Below are positions 7,549 through 15,277 of a stretch of DNA of 17,805 nt, one piece after another. The notes under the pieces are model-generated. The model was not told the origin of the DNA. It worked only from the letters and a program-made list of their open reading frames with translations, and did not search any database. The first letter of the stretch is position 1. Each line of letters begins with the position of its first letter. Source of the stretch: Halonatronomonas sp051745085 (lineage in GTDB: Bacteria; Bacillota; Halanaerobiia; Halanaerobiales; Halarsenatibacteraceae); NCBI GenBank assembly GCA_051745085.1, contig JBNJDR010000038.1, positions 1 through 17,805 on the forward strand, given 5' to 3'. A program made the translations under genes and the position numbers.

Positions 7549-9276
7549 TTGATTATATTGAAAAAATCATTATTAGAGCAAGCTCGAGGTGATAAAAAAG
7601 CTGAACTGGTTTTAAAAAACGGTAAAATTGTTGATGTTTATAATGGTGAAATTATCGAGGCAGATCTTGCAATTAGTGAAGGTTTGATTTTGGGCTATGG
7701 GGATTATCAGGGCGAAGAAGAGAAAGACCTGCAAGGAGCTTATATACTGCCTGGTTTTATAGATGCTCATCTTCATTTAGAGAGTGCTATGGCTAGACCT
7801 GACCAATTCTGTCAATTGGTGGTCAGTCGGGGGACTTTAACAGTTGTAGCTGATCCTCATGAGATCGCTAATGTGTCAGGTCTTGTTGGGGTAAGATATT
7901 TACTGGAGCAGGGCCAGAAATTACCCTGGAATTTTCATCTGATGATGCCCTCCTGTGTTCCAGCAACTGAAGCTGAAACCTCAGGGGCAAAATTAACTGC
8001 AGATGATTTGAAAGAGATAATAGACCAGCCTGGGATTTTCGGGTTGGGAGAGATGATGGATTATCTCGGAGTAATTGAAGGAAACGACGAAGTTTGGGCT
8101 AAATTGGACCTGGCTCAGCATCTCTTTATTGACGGCCACGCGCCTGAAGTGACTGGAAAAGCTTTGAATGCCTACTTATTGGGAGGGATCCAGGCCGATC
8201 ACGAATGTACTACTGCTGAGGAAGCTCGCGAAAAGGCGGCTCGGGGAATGTATATTATGATAAGAGAAGGTTCGGTTACTCAAGATATGGAAGCGTTATT
8301 GCCAGCAGTTACTGATTTTAACAATAGCTCCTTCATGCTGGCTACGGATGATCGTCATCCTGAAGATTTATTAAATGAAGGTCATATCGACTACTTAATC
8401 AAACGAGCGATAAATCTGGGGGTCGAACCTTTGCTGGCCTACAGATTGGCCACCTTAAACCCGGCTCGGGCTCTTAATTTAAAAGATAGAGGAGCTATTG
8501 CTCCCGGGAAAAAAGCTGATTTAGTAATTATAAATCAGCTAGAAAAAGTTGATATTGACCAGATTTACAAAGATGGAAAATTGTTAGTTGAAAATGGAAA
8601 CTGGCTAAATTTTGAGCAGCCAGAGATAGATGCTAATTTAGAAGCTCAGGTTCAAGATACAGTTAAAATTAAACCTATAGAAAAAGAAGATTTCTCTGTT
8701 CCGCTCGGCAAGTCTTATAGAGTAATAGAACTGGTTGATCAGCAGGTTATTACCCGAGAAAGGGTACTGGAGAAACTTCCTGGAGAAAATCCCGGAGAAT
8801 TTTTAGATCGGCTGGGTTTAAATAGGCTTGCGGTTATAGAAAGACATAACGCTACTGGTAATATCGGGTTAGGCTTACTAGAGGGTTTTAATTTGAAGCA
8901 GGGAGCACTGGCCAGCTCAGTGGCTCATGATTCTCATAACGTTATCGTGGTTGGACGCTCTAGACACGATATGCTTACAGCTGTTAATGCTATCGAAGAG
9001 ATGGGGGGCGGCCAGGTGGTGGTAGCCGAGGGGCAAATTAAAGCCCAACTTCCTTTACCTATTGCTGGCCTATTATCAGAACTTCCTCTGGTAGAAGTGG
9101 CTGAAAAAATAAGAGAACTTGATCAAGCAGCAGCGAAATTAGGTGTGGAGATAAAAAGTCCTTTTATGGTTCTGGCTTTTCTAGCTTTACCTGTTATCCC
9201 TGATCTCAAATTGACAGATAAAGGTCTCTACAATGTTAAGGAATCCAGGCATGTTTCTTTGCTTTTAGAATCTTAG
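7549..9276 (+). CDS. ade: Adenine deaminase
   Basis: Cytosolic metal-dependent adenine deaminase (adenine to hypoxanthine plus ammonia), feeding the purine hydroxylase. The 575 residues match the usual 570-590 of the bacterial Ade family. Seen: the IDAHLHLES metal site (about residues 72-80), VADPHEIAN, PSCVPATEAETSG, GLGEMMDYLGV, DGHAPEV, ADHECTT, and the ATDDRHPEDL aspartate site, followed by the family-specific C-terminal domain (SVAHDSHNVIVVG and MGGGQVVV). The start is one of two TTG codons. TTG 7549 is 6 bases after AGGA (7539-7542); TTG 7558 follows AGGG (7545-7548) by 9 bases and would shorten the protein by three residues. It begins 2 bases after the PreA-like stop, so the two are almost certainly co-transcribed. 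A strong stem-loop spans its stop codon. Confidence 0.95.
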   Translation: MIILKKSLLEQARGDKKAELVLKNGKIVDVYNGEIIEADLAISEGLILGYGDYQGEEEKDLQGAYILPGFIDAHLHLESAMARPDQFCQLVVSRGTLTVVADPHEIANVSGLVGVRYLLEQGQKLPWNFHLMMPSCVPATEAETSGAKLTADDLKEIIDQPGIFGLGEMMDYLGVIEGNDEVWAKLDLAQHLFIDGHAPEVTGKALNAYLLGGIQADHECTTAEEAREKAARGMYIMIREGSVTQDMEALLPAVTDFNNSSFMLATDDRHPEDLLNEGHIDYLIKRAINLGVEPLLAYRLATLNPARALNLKDRGAIAPGKKADLVIINQLEKVDIDQIYKDGKLLVENGNWLNFEQPEIDANLEAQVQDTVKIKPIEKEDFSVPLGKSYRVIELVDQQVITRERVLEKLPGENPGEFLDRLGLNRLAVIERHNATGNIGLGLLEGFNLKQGALASSVAHDSHNVIVVGRSRHDMLTAVNAIEEMGGGQVVVAEGQIKAQLPLPIAGLLSELPLVEVAEKIRELDQAAAKLGVEIKSPFMVLAFLALPVIPDLKLTDKGLYNVKESRHVSLLLES

Positions 9277-9291
9277 GAGGAAACATGCCTG
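9246..9291 (+). repeat. Perfect 12-bp inverted repeat spanning the ade stop codon
   Basis: CAGGCATGTTTC (9246-9257) and GAAACATGCCTG (9280-9291) are exact reverse complements around a 22-base loop containing the ade stop (TAG 9274-9276). Three further pairs (two of them G-T) can extend the stem inward. No T-run follows, so it is not a standard intrinsic terminator. It may stabilise or process the ade transcript, attenuate read-through, or be a protein-binding dyad near the permease promoter. Function is inference. Confidence 0.7.
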
Positions 9292-9308
9292 CTTCAAATA
9301 CATATAAT
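9280..9308 (+). promoter_or_regulatory. Possible promoter for the purine permease gene
   Basis: TATAAT at 9303-9308 has GAAACA (9280-9285, matching only the ACA half of TTGACA) 17 bases upstream. The proposed -35 overlaps the right arm of the ade stem-loop. The remaining 80 or so bases to the permease start hold a G6 run (9316-9321) and no recognisable purine riboswitch core. Confidence 0.3.
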
Positions 9309-9390
9309 TTAAATAGGGGGGATATCTGCAAACTCAATTTAAGCGGAACTATGAAATGTTGTTAGAGTTAGAAATTTGAGGAGGTACAAA

Positions 9391-10725
9391 ATGGAAAAGA
9401 ATCAAGTTGATCTTGCTAAAGAGGGTTTTTTAAACGATGTATTTAAGTTAAGAGAAAATAACACCAATGTTAAAACCGAGGTTATTGCGGGACTTACCAC
9501 ATTTATGACTATGGCCTATATTATTTTTGTAAACCCGTCTATCCTCAGTGATGCAGGAATGCCTTATGAAGGCGTCTTTATTGCAACAATAGCTGGTATT
9601 ATTTTAGGTACCCTGGCTATGGCAGCTTTAACAAATTACCCATTTGCGCTGGCTTCTGGCATGGGACTTAATGCCTTTTTTGCTTACTCAGTAGTAATTG
9701 GTATGGATGTTGCCTGGCAGGTTGCCCTCGGTATTATCTTTTTAGAAGGTGTCATTTTTATATTTTTAAGTGTTACACCGGTCAGAAAGATGATTGTTAA
9801 TTCTATTCCTATGTGTCTAAAAACTGGTATCTCAGCAGGTATTGGTCTATTTATAGCTTTTATTGGTTTTCAAAATGCAGGTATGGTTGTTGGTAATGAC
9901 GCTACTTTAGTTTCTATTGGTGAGGTTTTAAGTGGGCCTGGTTTGGTTACTATGGTTGGTTTGTTGATTGCAGGAATCTTGTATTCACTTAAGATCAAAG
10001 GCGCTCTTCTTTTTGGCATTTTAGGAGCAACTGCGTTTGGGTTTATTAATGGTGTAACCCCAATGCCAGATGGATTTTTTGCAATGCCGTCATTTGGAGA
10101 TTGGAATCAGGTATTGTTTGAATTGGATATCGCGGCTGTATTTGATTTCGGCCTGATTGCTGTAATTCTATCTTTCTTGTTTGTTGATTTATTTGATACA
10201 GCGGGAACATTGATTGGCGTAAGTCAACAGGCAGGGTACTTAGATGAAGAAGGAAATTTACCAAAAGCGAGTAGAGCGCTTCTAGCGGATGCTATCGGTA
10301 CCACTGGTGGGGCACTTTTTGGAACCAGTACAGTTACCACTTATATCGAGTCTGCCTCTGGTGTGGCTGAGGGCGGAAGAACAGGGTTGACTGGTGTGAT
10401 TGTTTCTCTTATGTTCTTTCTATCTCTGTTCTTTATGCCGATAATAGGTATAGTACCTGCTGCAGCAACTGCTCCTGCCCTAATAATCGTTGGTACTATG
10501 ATGATGACCAATATAACTAAGTTGGATTGGGACGACTTTACTGAAATATTACCAGCTTTTGTTACTATGGTCGCAATGCCATTTACTTATTCAATTTCAG
10601 ATGGTATTGCCCTGGGCTTTATTATCTATCCTATCGTTAAACTGTTTACTGGTCAGGGAGAAGATGTACACTGGTTAGTTTATGTTTTAGGTGTAGTATT
10701 TGCTTCTTACTTCTTATTCCTGTAA
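9391..10725 (+). CDS. NCS2 (AzgA-type) purine permease
   Basis: Cytoplasmic-membrane nucleobase transporter of the NCS2 family, AzgA/PbuG/AdeP branch, which imports adenine, guanine or hypoxanthine. Evidence: TTFMTMAYIIFVNPSIL near residues 30-47, the ASGMGLNAFFAY helix, the FVDLFDTAGTL motif characteristic of this branch, and TSTVTTYIESASGVAEGG in the re-entrant region; some 12-14 hydrophobic segments alternate along 444 residues. The branch is preferred over the xanthine/urate (XanQ/PbuX) branch because of the FVDLFDT and MTMAYI motifs. ATG 9391 has GAGGAGGT at 9378-9385; an in-frame TTG at 9376 overlaps that site and is rejected. It lies downstream of ade and ends in a strong terminator, so it closes the purine half of the locus. 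Exact substrate is inferred from context. Confidence 0.92.
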   Translation: MEKNQVDLAKEGFLNDVFKLRENNTNVKTEVIAGLTTFMTMAYIIFVNPSILSDAGMPYEGVFIATIAGIILGTLAMAALTNYPFALASGMGLNAFFAYSVVIGMDVAWQVALGIIFLEGVIFIFLSVTPVRKMIVNSIPMCLKTGISAGIGLFIAFIGFQNAGMVVGNDATLVSIGEVLSGPGLVTMVGLLIAGILYSLKIKGALLFGILGATAFGFINGVTPMPDGFFAMPSFGDWNQVLFELDIAAVFDFGLIAVILSFLFVDLFDTAGTLIGVSQQAGYLDEEGNLPKASRALLADAIGTTGGALFGTSTVTTYIESASGVAEGGRTGLTGVIVSLMFFLSLFFMPIIGIVPAAATAPALIIVGTMMMTNITKLDWDDFTEILPAFVTMVAMPFTYSISDGIALGFIIYPIVKLFTGQGEDVHWLVYVLGVVFASYFLFL

Positions 10726-10752
10726 TCGGTTGAGAAAACATCTTATATAATC

Positions 10753-10781
10753 AAGGCGGGAGAAATCCCGCCTTTATTTTT
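10753..10781 (+). terminator. Rho-independent terminator after the purine permease
   Basis: AAGGCGGGA (10753-10761) pairs perfectly with TCCCGCCTT (10766-10774) around a GAAA tetraloop, followed by TATTTTT. This is the only textbook intrinsic terminator in the window. It separates the purine genes from the decarboxylase operon. Confidence 0.93.
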
Positions 10782-10801
10782 GCTTAAGAAACAGATATAA
10801 T
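10773..10801 (+). promoter_or_regulatory. Possible promoter for the decarboxylase operon
   Basis: A perfect TATAAT (10796-10801) follows the terminator; a weak TTTATT (10773-10778) stands 17 bases upstream, inside the terminator tail. Since the terminator cuts off upstream transcription, a promoter between it and the next gene is expected; this is the best candidate, resting mainly on the -10 box. Confidence 0.35.
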
Positions 10802-10826
10802 AAGAGATAGGTGTTAATTTGTGTTT

Positions 10827-10834
10827 AAGGAGGG
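10827..10834 (+). promoter_or_regulatory. Ribosome binding site fixing the TTG start of the carboxyltransferase gene
   Basis: AAGGAGGG sits 7 bases before TTG 10842. It lies downstream of an in-frame GTG at 10821, which would place the site inside the coding region, so TTG 10842 is the better start. Confidence 0.75.
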
Positions 10835-10841
10835 AAAAAAT

Positions 10842-12386
10842 TTGGACGACAAAATTAAAGATTTAAAAGCAAGAGAAGAAAAAATCGAACTTGGTGGCGG
10901 CAAGGAGAAAATTGAAAAACAGCATGACCGGGGGAAATATACCGCCCGGGAAAGAATTAATCTTCTCCTGGATGAAGGCAGCTTTCAGGAAATAGGTAAA
11001 TTTGTTAAACACCGGGTGACAGACCTCGGTTTAGATGAAAAAGAAATCCCAGGTGAGGGCGTTGTAACCGGGAGGGGAACGATTGCCGGCAGAAATGTCT
11101 TTGTATTTGCCCAGGATTTTACAGCCATGGGTGGTTCCTTAGGTGAAATGCATGCCAAAAAAATATGGAAGGTTATGGACCTGGCTGAAAAGGCTGGCTG
11201 TCCCGTCATCGGTCTTAACGATTCTGGCGGAGCTAGAATCCAGGAAGGGGTACATTCTTTAAGTGGATATGGAGGAATATTTTTCCGCAACTCCCGTAAT
11301 TCAGGAGTTATCCCCCAATTGTCGGTAATATTAGGCCCATGTGCTGGGGGGGCGGTATATTCGCCTGCCTTGACCGATTTTGTTTTTATGGTTGATAAGA
11401 CCAGTAAGATGTTTATTACTGGGCCTCAGGTAATTAAGTCTGTAACAGGAGAAGAAGTTACAGCAGAGGATTTAGGAGGAGGTATGGCTCATAATCAATT
11501 TAGTGGAGTAGCTCATTTTTTAGATAACAATGAAGATGAATGCTTCGCGCGGATAAAAAGGCTTTTCTCTTACATACCGGACAATAATATGGAGGCCCCA
11601 CCATATAAAGAAACTGATGACCCGCTGGATAGAGTAGAAGAGTCATTGAGAACAATAGTCCCTGATGCTCCCAACAAGGCCTATGATATTAGAGACGTTA
11701 TAGAAACGGTAGTAGATGATGGTGACTTCCTGGAGGTTCAGCCTTATTTTGCGGCTAACATTGTGGTTGGTTTTGCCCATCTCGGTGGACATAGTATTGG
11801 TATAATTGCCAATCAGCCCAAAGTTAAGGCGGGCTGTCTGGATATAGACTCATCTGATAAAGCAGCCAGGTTTATCCGCTTTTGCGATTCATTTAATATA
11901 CCGTTGCTGACCTTAACGGATGTACCAGGATATCTTCCTGGAGTTGAGCAGGAGCATGGTGGGGTTATCCGCCATGGAGCAAAATTATTATATTCTTATA
12001 GTGAGGCTACTGTACCAAAGTTGAACGTAATCCTCAGGAAAGCGTACGGAGGAGCTTATATTGCTATGAGCAGCAGGCACCTTGGTGGCGATTACGTTTT
12101 CGCCTGGCCGCAAGCAGAGATAGCAGTAATGGGTCCTCAGGGAGCAGCAAATATAATTTATCGTCGAGAAATCAAGAATGCGGATGATCCTGAGCAAGTA
12201 CGCCAGGAGAAAATTGACGAGTACAGAGAAAACTTTGCTAATCCTTATCAAGCGGCTGCCCAGGGTTTTGTGGATGATGTTATCATGCCAGAAGATACCA
12301 GGCCAGAATTAATCCGGGCCTTAGAATCTATTCTTGAGAAAAAAGAAGAACTTCCTGCAAAGAAACATGGTAATTTTCCTGTTTAA
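10842..12386 (+). CDS. mmdA: Methylmalonyl-CoA decarboxylase alpha subunit (carboxyltransferase)
   Basis: Cytosolic acyl-CoA carboxyltransferase that moves the carboxyl group of (S)-methylmalonyl-CoA onto the biotin carrier, the first step of the sodium-pumping decarboxylase. The 514-residue protein has the two crotonase-like halves of the family: ARERINLLLDEGSF near the N-terminus, GGSLGEMHAKK (about 97-107), NDSGGARIQEGV, GPCAGGAVYSPAL, FITGPQVIKSVTGEEV, then GYLPGVEQEHGGVIRHGAKL (from about 363) and AYGGAYIAMSS. Its length fits MmdA/PccB (about 510-520), not glutaconyl-CoA decarboxylase alpha (about 585). No biotin carboxylase gene is nearby and a beta pump subunit is, so decarboxylation is favoured over ATP-dependent carboxylation. 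The TTG start follows AAGGAGGG by 7 bases and the protein then begins MDDKIKDLKAREEKIELGGG, like family members. Confidence 0.92.
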   Translation: MDDKIKDLKAREEKIELGGGKEKIEKQHDRGKYTARERINLLLDEGSFQEIGKFVKHRVTDLGLDEKEIPGEGVVTGRGTIAGRNVFVFAQDFTAMGGSLGEMHAKKIWKVMDLAEKAGCPVIGLNDSGGARIQEGVHSLSGYGGIFFRNSRNSGVIPQLSVILGPCAGGAVYSPALTDFVFMVDKTSKMFITGPQVIKSVTGEEVTAEDLGGGMAHNQFSGVAHFLDNNEDECFARIKRLFSYIPDNNMEAPPYKETDDPLDRVEESLRTIVPDAPNKAYDIRDVIETVVDDGDFLEVQPYFAANIVVGFAHLGGHSIGIIANQPKVKAGCLDIDSSDKAARFIRFCDSFNIPLLTLTDVPGYLPGVEQEHGGVIRHGAKLLYSYSEATVPKLNVILRKAYGGAYIAMSSRHLGGDYVFAWPQAEIAVMGPQGAANIIYRREIKNADDPEQVRQEKIDEYRENFANPYQAAAQGFVDDVIMPEDTRPELIRALESILEKKEELPAKKHGNFPV

Positions 12387-12422
12387 CTCAAGTTGTATTT
12401 GTAATGATGAAAGGAGGAGAAA

Positions 12423-12842
12423 ATGTCACCTCTAGAATTAATAAGAGATGCAGATAGGCTGGCAGAGATGTCTTTAGGCCAGTCTGTATTGGCTGCAGTT
12501 CAGGTTGCTTTGGTGGGAATGATCGTAGTATTTGCTATTCTATTTATTCTCTTACTGGCTATTAAAGTCATGGAAAAGGTAGTATATGCTGGCTCACCTC
12601 CAGAAGGAAAAGGACCAAAATCAAAGAAGAAAAAGCAAAATAAGAGCGAAACCAAAGCTACCTCTAGGTCAGATGAAAATCAGCCAGAAGATTCATTGGA
12701 TCCCAAATTAGTAGCCGTTATTACCGCTGCTATTCAAGATTATTATGATGGGAAACAAGAATTCAAGATCTTAAGAATTAAAAGAAAATCTGAACATCTA
12801 TCTGCCTGGGGGAGAGAAGCCCGGGGCGGAAGAAAGCAATAG
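12423..12842 (+). CDS. Sodium-pump decarboxylase small membrane subunit (OadG/MmdD type)
   Basis: 139-residue single-span membrane protein that tethers and stabilises the decarboxylase complex. One transmembrane helix at about 21-48 is followed by a Lys-rich, charged linker (about 65-90) and the short OadG/MmdD C-terminal motif LVAVITAAIQDYY ending in WGREAR. That C-terminal block and the position between carboxyltransferase and biotin carrier define it; otherwise the family is poorly conserved. ATG 12423 is preceded by AAAGGAGGAG. It lies 36 bases after mmdA, within the same operon. Confidence 0.85.
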   Translation: MSPLELIRDADRLAEMSLGQSVLAAVQVALVGMIVVFAILFILLLAIKVMEKVVYAGSPPEGKGPKSKKKKQNKSETKATSRSDENQPEDSLDPKLVAVITAAIQDYYDGKQEFKILRIKRKSEHLSAWGREARGGRKQ

Positions 12843-12865
12843 AGACCAAGGAGGATAAATTGCAA

Positions 12866-13267
12866 ATGAGCAAAAAATTTAAAATAACCGTAGATGGTAA
12901 TACTTATGAAGTTGAAGTTGAAGAATTTGAAACTGGTGCTAATCAGTCAACTCAAACAACTAACCCTGCTGGCAGCAGTAAAGAAAGAGTAGAAGCGCCA
13001 GCACCTCAAAAAAGTACAGCCAAAAAGACCAAGAAACAACCAGCAGCTACAGGGGGCGGAGCAGTAGAAGCTCCGATGGCCGGCAAAATCATAGAAATTC
13101 CAGTTGCTGAAGGTGAGCAGGTCGCCCAGGGTGATTTGATTGTTATCCTGGAAGCGATGAAGATGGAAAATGAAATTTATGCTCCAGCCGCTGGAGAAGT
13201 TACAGAGATTATGGTTAAGGCAAACGATACCGTCGATTCTGGAGATGTGCTTTTAACGATAGAGTAG
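12866..13267 (+). CDS. mmdC: Biotin carboxyl carrier subunit (MmdC/gamma type)
   Basis: Biotin carrier protein that shuttles carboxyl groups from the carboxyltransferase to the membrane pump. It has an N-terminal region (KFKITVDGNTYEVEVEEFE), a flexible Pro/Ala/Lys-rich linker (about 28-63), and a biotinyl domain (about 66-133) with the EAMKMEN site; Lys99 is the biotinylated residue, 34 residues from the C-terminus as is usual. Start: ATG 12866 is preferred because it begins the conserved strand; TTG 12860 is closer to AAGGAGGA (12848-12855) and cannot be excluded, adding two residues. It is 23 bases after the OadG-type gene and 23 before the pump gene. Confidence 0.93.
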   Translation: MSKKFKITVDGNTYEVEVEEFETGANQSTQTTNPAGSSKERVEAPAPQKSTAKKTKKQPAATGGGAVEAPMAGKIIEIPVAEGEQVAQGDLIVILEAMKMENEIYAPAAGEVTEIMVKANDTVDSGDVLLTIE

Positions 13268-13290
13268 TAAATTTGAGGGGGTAGAAGACT

Positions 13291-14421
13291 TTGTTTGCAG
13301 CACTGGCTGATTTTATGAATGAATCAGGTTTGTTTCTCATGGGTTATAAAGATTTAATTATGATAATAGTTGCACTTGTCCTGCTATATTTGGGGATAGT
13401 GAAAAAATATGAACCCCTGCTGCTTGTTCCCATTGCTTTTGGGATGCTTTTGGTTAACCTTCCTATGTCAGGATTGATGGCTGAGGCAACTCAGACTCAA
13501 CCCGCGGGACTGTTTAGATATTTTTATATGGGAAATGCATTGGGAATTTTTCCGCCTTTGATCTTCTTGGGCATCGGAGCTATGACAGATTTTGGTCCTT
13601 TAATCGCCCATCCTAAAAGTCTATTGCTGGGTGCAGCAGCTCAGTTTGGGATCTTTGTTACCTTTTTTGGAGCGATTTTATTAGGCTTTACCGGTCAGGC
13701 AGCAGCTCCCATCGGAATTATAGGTGGGGCAGATGGGCCGACAGCTATTTATCTGGCTTCCTTACTTGCGCCAGAATATTTAGGTCCGATAGCGATAGCA
13801 GCCTACTCTTATATGGCTCTTGTCCCAGTTATCCAGCCGCCGATAATGAAATTGCTTACTAATAAAGAAGAACGGCAGATAGTTATGAAACAGCTGCGGC
13901 CTGTTTCACAAAAAGAGAAGATTATCTTTCCGATCATGGTTACTATAATCGTTATTTTGTTGGTTCCGGCTTCAGCACCTTTGATCGGGATGCTGATGCT
14001 TGGTAATCTCTTTAAAGAATCCGGGGTAGTAGATAGGCTAAGTGATGTTGCTAAGAATGCTCTGGTTAATACTGTCACCATATTTCTCGGAGTAGCGGTT
14101 GGGGCAAGTGCTTCAGCTGAACGTTTTCTCCGGACCGATACACTGTTGATTTTATTTTTAGGTGTAGTGGCTTTTGCTTTCGGAACAGCCACCGGAGTTA
14201 TTCTCGCTAAAATCATGAATTACTTTAGTAGTACGAAAATCAATCCTTTAATTGGGGCAGCTGGAGTTTCTGCAGTGCCTATGGCAGCGAGAGTGGTTCA
14301 GAAAGTAGGACAACAAGAAAATTCTTCTAACTTTTTGTTAATGCATGCGATGGGGCCAAATGTTGCTGGAGTAATTGGTTCTGCTGTAGCTGCAGGTGTT
14401 CTGTTATCAATTTTTGGTTAA
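13291..14421 (+). CDS. mmdB: Sodium-translocating decarboxylase beta subunit (membrane pump)
   Basis: Integral membrane subunit that decarboxylates carboxybiotin and exports Na+, converting decarboxylation energy into a sodium gradient. The 376-residue hydrophobic protein has the OadB/MmdB hallmarks: IGGADGPTAI (about 144-153, with the essential Asp148), VPVIQPPIMKLLT (about 178-190), VGASASAERFL, and the C-terminal MHAMGPNVAGVIGSAVAAG (351-369), containing the Asn and Ser implicated in Na+ handling in OadB. TTG 13291 has GAGGGGGT at 13275-13282. The set alpha, delta, gamma, beta is complete, so the pump should be functional. MmdB, OadB and GcdB cannot be separated by this subunit alone; the alpha subunit favours methylmalonyl-CoA. 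Confidence 0.94.
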   Translation: MFAALADFMNESGLFLMGYKDLIMIIVALVLLYLGIVKKYEPLLLVPIAFGMLLVNLPMSGLMAEATQTQPAGLFRYFYMGNALGIFPPLIFLGIGAMTDFGPLIAHPKSLLLGAAAQFGIFVTFFGAILLGFTGQAAAPIGIIGGADGPTAIYLASLLAPEYLGPIAIAAYSYMALVPVIQPPIMKLLTNKEERQIVMKQLRPVSQKEKIIFPIMVTIIVILLVPASAPLIGMLMLGNLFKESGVVDRLSDVAKNALVNTVTIFLGVAVGASASAERFLRTDTLLILFLGVVAFAFGTATGVILAKIMNYFSSTKINPLIGAAGVSAVPMAARVVQKVGQQENSSNFLLMHAMGPNVAGVIGSAVAAGVLLSIFG

Positions 14422-14434
14422 TGGAGTGGTGTAA

Positions 14435-15277
14435 ATGGAAGTATATGCCTTGGTTGGCCCGAGCGGCAGCGGCAAAAGCCATCGAGCTCGGGTAGTTGCG
14501 TACGATTACAAAATACCATTAATCCTGGACGATGGGTTATTAATTCAGGATGGCAAAATTATTGGGGGCCACTCTGCAAAAAGAGAAAACAGCCGGTTGG
14601 CTGCTATAAAAAGGGCTGTATTCCATTACGAGGATCACACAAATGAAGTTAAAGAAGCTATTGCGGCAAGTGAAGCAGATAAAATTTTGATTTTAGGAAC
14701 TTCTAAAGGTATGGTAGAAAAGATAGTGGAAAGACTTGAACTTCCGGAGATAAAAGAATATATTATGATTGAAGATATTGCCACAGCCGATGAGATAACC
14801 CGGGCTCAGAACATAAGAGCCCGGGAGGGTAAACATGTAATTCCAGTTCCAACTATAGAAGTCAAAAGCCAGTTTTTAGGAGATTTTATCGACACCTTAA
14901 AGGTTTTGTTTAAGAGAGATCAGGGTGATCTAAGCCGGGAAAGTTCTATAGTAAGAGCTCGCTTTAATTATCTCGGAGGATTGATAGTTTATAATAAGGT
15001 TTTTCGAGATGTGGTTTATTACGTCACGGATCATATCCCGATTGTTAGTCAGCTTCGTAATGTCAGGGTTAACAAGGATGAAGAAGGAATTTATCTTTCG
15101 ATCAATCTAACAGTTCATTATGGTTACAACATACCGAAATGTTTAAACGAGTACAAAAACAGACTGGCCTTAGATTTAGAAACCTTTACCGGGATCGATG
15201 TGAAGGAAATTAACATTGAAGTGGCTGACGTGGAGGTGACCGAGGATGATCTCAGCAGTAGTATTAGCAGCAGGTGA
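14435..15277 (+). CDS. P-loop NTPase fused to an Asp23/Gls24-like domain
   Basis: 280-residue protein of unknown function. The N-terminal part (about 1-150) is a P-loop NTPase domain with Walker A GPSGSGKS at 8-15, a possible Walker B-type strand ILILGTSKG near 84-92, and IEDIATADEI. The C-terminal part (about 165-270) resembles the Asp23/Gls24 (DUF322/YloU) fold: GGLIVYNKVFRDVVYYV, then YLSINLTVHYGYNIP, and ETFTGIDVKEINIEVADVEV. No signal peptide or membrane span is seen. It starts 13 bases after the sodium-pump gene and overlaps the next gene by 32 bases, so it is co-transcribed with both the pump and the cofactor genes. Asp23-type domains occur in envelope-stress and membrane-associated proteins; a role in cofactor insertion or in regulating the pump is only speculation. 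ATG 14435 follows a GGAGTGG site. Confidence 0.75.
   Translation: MEVYALVGPSGSGKSHRARVVAYDYKIPLILDDGLLIQDGKIIGGHSAKRENSRLAAIKRAVFHYEDHTNEVKEAIAASEADKILILGTSKGMVEKIVERLELPEIKEYIMIEDIATADEITRAQNIRAREGKHVIPVPTIEVKSQFLGDFIDTLKVLFKRDQGDLSRESSIVRARFNYLGGLIVYNKVFRDVVYYVTDHIPIVSQLRNVRVNKDEEGIYLSINLTVHYGYNIPKCLNEYKNRLALDLETFTGIDVKEINIEVADVEVTEDDLSSSISSR

Noticed and set aside
8937..8950. ATAACGTTAT palindrome inside ade as a ModE site
   Set aside because: It lacks the TATAT portion and spacer of a ModE box and falls in conserved coding sequence (HDSHNVIVVG).
9292..9390. Purine riboswitch upstream of the permease
   Set aside because: Neither the conserved core elements nor the three-way-junction stems of the purine aptamer can be found in this gap; it is also too short to hold the aptamer plus an expression platform comfortably.
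10842..14421. ATP-dependent propionyl- or acetyl-CoA carboxylase
   Set aside because: No biotin carboxylase gene is present, while the sodium-translocating beta subunit and the OadG-type subunit are.
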